64,000 nt of DNA from Lepidodermella squamata (lineage: Eukaryota; Gastrotricha): the NCBI GenBank assembly GCA_047495785.1, contig JBLDXI010000009.1, forward strand, positions 2,976,001 to 3,040,000, given 5' to 3'. Position 1 is the first letter of the stretch; every line of letters starts with the position of its first letter. Position numbers and translations under genes: made by a program. Under the pieces are notes generated by a model. The model saw nothing but the letters and a program-made list of their open reading frames with translations. It had not been told where the DNA came from and ran no database searches. Shown one piece after another: positions 60,128 to 64,000 of this stretch.

Positions 60128-63100
60128 TTAGTTGGTTTTATTGACGTTGTGGTGATGGGCGTTTGGCGGGTTGTGAGGGCTATGAAGGCTGGCGCTGTTT
60201 CGCCCGCTTGGATGATCAGGAGCCGTAGCAGCCACGCTTCGATGACCCGGCGAGTTCGGTCGTTTAGCTGTTGGCTTCGGCGATACGGACGAGCTGAGAT
60301 CACTCATCGCCTTGGCGCCAGAATTAACTGGCTGACGAGGTGGGGAAGCTTCGTATTCGTCGTAGAATTGCTTTGTTTCTCCAACAATTTCGCTTGAATT
60401 CACGTGGTCGGTGATGAATTTTTCGATTTTGTCGACGCAAGCGTCCTGGTAGTCGTGCAGCCATTTGATAGTGTTCAAACTGCAGACTGATCGAATGTCG
60501 GCCGGCAGTGAGTTGGGCGATGCTGGCCATGTGAAAAAGTTGTCCGCGACTGGAATTATGTTGCAGTTGGCGTGCATTGCGGCGTAGATTTCCCGGTGAA
60601 CCCAGTCGCGCCGGTCTTCGTCACCCAGGGTGCCATCTAGGCACCCGCCGGTTAGCACGAGCAGGAAATGGCGACTAGCGCTTATTGTTTCGACGAGGCG
60701 GTCGTAGCAGAGGCCGGAGGAGAGGTCGGTTACGTCGAGAAACACGCGATAGCCCCGCATTTCCAGGTAGACTTTGAGCAAACTCGCCAACTGAGAGCCC
60801 GAGGCTCGCCTATAACAAAGAAATGCGTAAATTGGGACATCGAAAAAAATAATTGAAAAAAATTAATTAAAATTTTAAATTAAAATTTCCTATAAAAATC
60901 AAAATTTTACTAATCAAATATTTTTAATTTAATTATTTTCCAGATTTTGCTAACCATTTAATTGTTAATTAATTTTTTTTAAAGGCGAAAAATCGATCTA
61001 TCAAAGAAAAAATTGATATCGAAAAAAATCTGTAAAATTTCGAACTTGAACCAAAATTTTAATCGAACAATAATCAAACCAATGTTATTGATATTTTTTA
61101 CTGATCTGATCTGATTCTTACTTGTAACAGATGAAAACGTCGTAAAGCCATTTATTTGGGACATGCGCCGATTTCGAAGTTTCATTTCTCGACGCTTGCG
61201 AAGATCTCGAGACTCGATCGCGCGGCGCCGCTGATAAGCAATTCGAAGCCATCAAAATTTGCTGCCTATGAACGCTGTTCGAAATGCCGCAGTCCGCCGC
61301 CAGCATCGCCTCGTCAAGCTGGCCATTAATCGCGAAATGGTGATCAACCCCGGCGTGAATGAACGAATACGTGTATTGCCTCAGTTTCGGCTCAATCCTA
61401 GTCAGAAAGCCGTCAACGTCCGATGTATCGAACCCGGAATAGTCAGCCATCATTTTAAGGTGGCTCAAGTGACGCGTGAATAGCGCTAGTTTCGCCTTAT
61501 TTGCCGCTTGGCTGAACAGGGCTTGTTTCAGCTCTTGAAACGGCATCGTTAGCAGCAGATCGCCGTCTAAAAATTCCGTCGCGCTTTTCGCCTCTTCGTC
61601 CAGGGCTAAACCAACGCATGACGTCAACCACCGCCTGACATCAAGCACCGACCACTGCGGGACTCGGCTTGATAAACGCTGCGTTGAGATCGATTTTTGA
61701 TTTTGCGCGGCGATTTTTTGCAAAATCGAAGCCGCTAATCGATTCGCGAGGCTGTTAGGCGATTCAGCGATCTCGAGCAAAGGCTGCATGAAGGCATTTG
61801 TTCGAACGTAATCGTCGACTAGGCCTGTCCCTAGAACACGTTCCAACTCGACTGCGATGTGGAAAAGGGCCATTCCTTGGATTTCGGGCGCGAAACCAAC
61901 ACGACCTGGTCCAGTTGCCACAGCGGTTTCGATGAAACGCTTCAGCCAAGATTCAGGCTTAACAGCGATCGACATAGGCCCACGTCGAACCAGTAAGGAA
62001 CAAGCGGCGAATGGGAAGGCATTAGGCGAATTGCCGGGTTTGGTCAAAAACGCGGCCATACTGGCTCGAATTGCGCGGTCATCGCTGCCGAAGCGTGAGA
62101 ACGATGACGATGAATCATCGCTGTCATTCAATCGGTGGAACGAAACGGCTGATAATAGGGCGAAATATTGCGCGACTGGGTTGTCATCGGCGTTGCAAAT
62201 CGGTAGGATAAGCTTGTCGATTGCGTTGGCTTGGCTGATGATTTGCTGGTGATGAGCGCCTGATTGAAGAAGAGTGGCTAACGTTGCGACAGAAGCGGAC
62301 AGGGTTGACTGGATCTGATTCAGCTCGGTTGAGGGCGATGAGGACAGGACGCTGGGTAGAATTCGCAGACCCAGGGAAACTGCATCCAAAACTCCGTTGT
62401 CAAGGGCCTATTGCACAAAAATTTACAGTTCAGCGCTAGATTTCGATTTTTTTATTTTATTTGAAAAATAACTAATTAATTTAAAATTAAAATTAAAATT
62501 AAAATGTTTAGAATTTGTATTCGATTTATTTTCTATTTTTTATTCTAATTATTAATAAACGCTTAATTTAATTTGAAATAATTTTAATTATTTATCCAAC
62601 ATTTTAAATTTCCTCAATTTTTTACTGAATTTAAAATTGAAATTTCTAGAGTAATTTTTAACTCACAGTGCAACAGCTGTCGTTTGAATGGGCCATCAAG
62701 CTGCGAACGATTCCGAACCCAGCCAGGCATAACTCGGCGTCAAAGTCACTGTTCGACGATGCCGTTCGAAGCGCAGCCGCGGCATGGCCGAATAATTGGG
62801 TCAAATCGCCGACCTCCTTCGTCGTCTGCGTTTTGCCATTTTTTTGACCTAATTGCAGCTTCCCAGCCTCTTTCACCTGACTTACAAACCAAATTCGATT
62901 TTCACTGGAAAATGACGAGACCAGTAGTCGGAAAGTGTCTATAGAAAAATTATAAAAAAAATTATAAAAAAAATATTCGAATATTGTTGACTTACTCAGT
63001 CGAAGATCTCGAAGGCTGGTTGTGTTTGACGAAGCTAGGGAGAATGCAAGGGCCAGGGCGCCTTCCTGGCGCACATCACGGCACATCGCCTCAGCGACCT

Positions 63101-64000
63101 CAACACCCCTCTGGCCACCTCGATTCCACGCCTGCTCCAAAATCGCCGACATTTTGCCAGCTAAATCCGCCTGTTGAACTTCAGTATTACTCGCCATGAA
63201 GTGAATAATCAACTGCTTCATCAACGGCGGCATCGCGTCGAGGTCGGGCAGGGATTGCCGGGTCTGTTGAGCGGGCGAGGACGGCTGGGGTTGCGGAACA
63301 GGCTGCTGAACGGCCGGCGAGTCACTCCTGGTCTGCCGGCTCGTTTGCACCACTGATTTTTCAACTACAACAATAGGTTTGCTCGCTTCAGTGGTCGGCG
63401 ACTGGGTTGATTCGGTCCCAGTTAAGGAAGATTGGCGCTTGTGTTGATACGCGACTTTGATCTCCTTGCCCTCTCCATCTGTAACAGACGAGGCGAAAGA
63501 GACGGTTTTAACAACGGAAGGAGTTGTTGACGTGATTGACGTCGTAGTCGAGGTTCCGCCTGCTTCGGTTGCTGACGACATGCTCCGGGTCAATATCATG
63601 CCCGGGGTCGCTGAACCACGACGGAGAACCGTCACGCGAGGCTGGCCACCCGCGGCTAGAACGGCCTCGTTCAACGCTGCCTGAGCCTGTGACGTCCCCT
63701 TCAAAATTTCAGCCTTCAACTTCTCGAAAATCGCCTCGTTGCTAGGCTGCTTCGCCGCAGCAGCAGCGGTAGGGTGTTCAATAACTGTGGCCTGCGACGT
63801 AGCCGAGTCTTGCGAATCAGTTCGGCCTGATTCGCGGAAAGTGACGCGCAACTTTTTGCCCGATTCAGTTCGGGTGAAGAACGTCTTCGATCTCGATGAT
63901 GACGATGACTCAAATGCCGCGTCACCAGCCGCTAGTTCGGCGGCTTCGGAGGCCGAAATCGAGCCTTGCCGTAGGGCAGGCGCCAATTCTTGCTGTCGAT
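60128..64000 (-). CDS. SARM1/TIR-1: ARM-SAM-TIR NAD+ hydrolase, cut by right window edge
   Basis: Four exons (62996 to beyond 64000, 62667-62938, 61122-62407, 60128-60809) join in frame. The N-terminal portion seen is Ser/Thr-rich and disordered (about 63200-64000). Armadillo-type helical repeats follow (about 61700-63180), then two SAM domains (PQWSVLDVRRWL and the following segment up to about 61240), and the TIR domain beginning WLYDVFICYKRAS. The TIR active-site segment DWVHREI retains the glutamate that corresponds to the catalytic Glu642 of human SARM1, and WLHDYQDAC matches the family. A Ser/Pro/His-rich tail of about 75 residues follows the TIR domain. The enzyme cleaves NAD+ and drives axon degeneration and innate immune signalling in animals; here that is inferred from homology. 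The last intron inside the ARM part is 57 nt and has no in-frame stop. Confidence 0.94.

Overview
The window is nuclear DNA of an animal. The genes are intron-containing (GT-AG, many introns of 45-110 bp) and belong to metazoan families: a two-pore K+ channel, a SIX homeobox factor, a tetraspanin, class C GPCRs, ADAM metalloproteases, a voltage-gated Cav2 channel and SARM1/TIR-1. Short introns and tight spacing suggest a compact protostome genome (nematode- or tardigrade-like is a guess); the phylum cannot be fixed from this sequence alone. Where I list exons, I built them by eye from splice sites, reading-frame continuity and paralogue comparison; exon lengths sum to multiples of three in every complete model.

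Layout. 1-3124 (minus): N-terminal half of a K2P channel, running off the left edge. 6075-9650 (minus): an unrecognised serine-rich protein with candidate alternative first exons. 11279-28975 (minus): two tandem, highly divergent CLCA-like proteins (1566 and 1536 aa), with a SIX4/5-type homeobox gene between them. A ~0.68-kb inverted repeat pair brackets the first part of this block, and one CLCA intron is packed with DNA-transposon remnants. 29802-38554 (minus): a tetraspanin, two tandem GABA-B-like class C receptors, and a small LDL-receptor-A protein. 40320-51759 (plus): an ADAM family array, comprising one dead copy split by a 5'-truncated LINE and two intact copies, separated by a nested transposon (a hAT-type element with an 8-bp target duplication inside a palindrome-rich terminal-inverted-repeat element). 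51977-59810 (minus): a complete Cav2 alpha-1 subunit of 2409 aa. 60128-64000 (minus): the C-terminal part of SARM1/TIR-1, running off the right edge.

The genes do not form one pathway. Several are neuronal (K2P, GABA-B-like receptors, Cav2, SARM1), but that is co-location only. The most interesting signals are a five-copy RPLPQP-type proline motif array in the Cav2 tail, the mosaic identity/divergence of the tandem ADAMs, loss of the HExxH site in both CLCA-like proteins together with a large cysteine-rich N-terminal extension, and the nested mobile elements.
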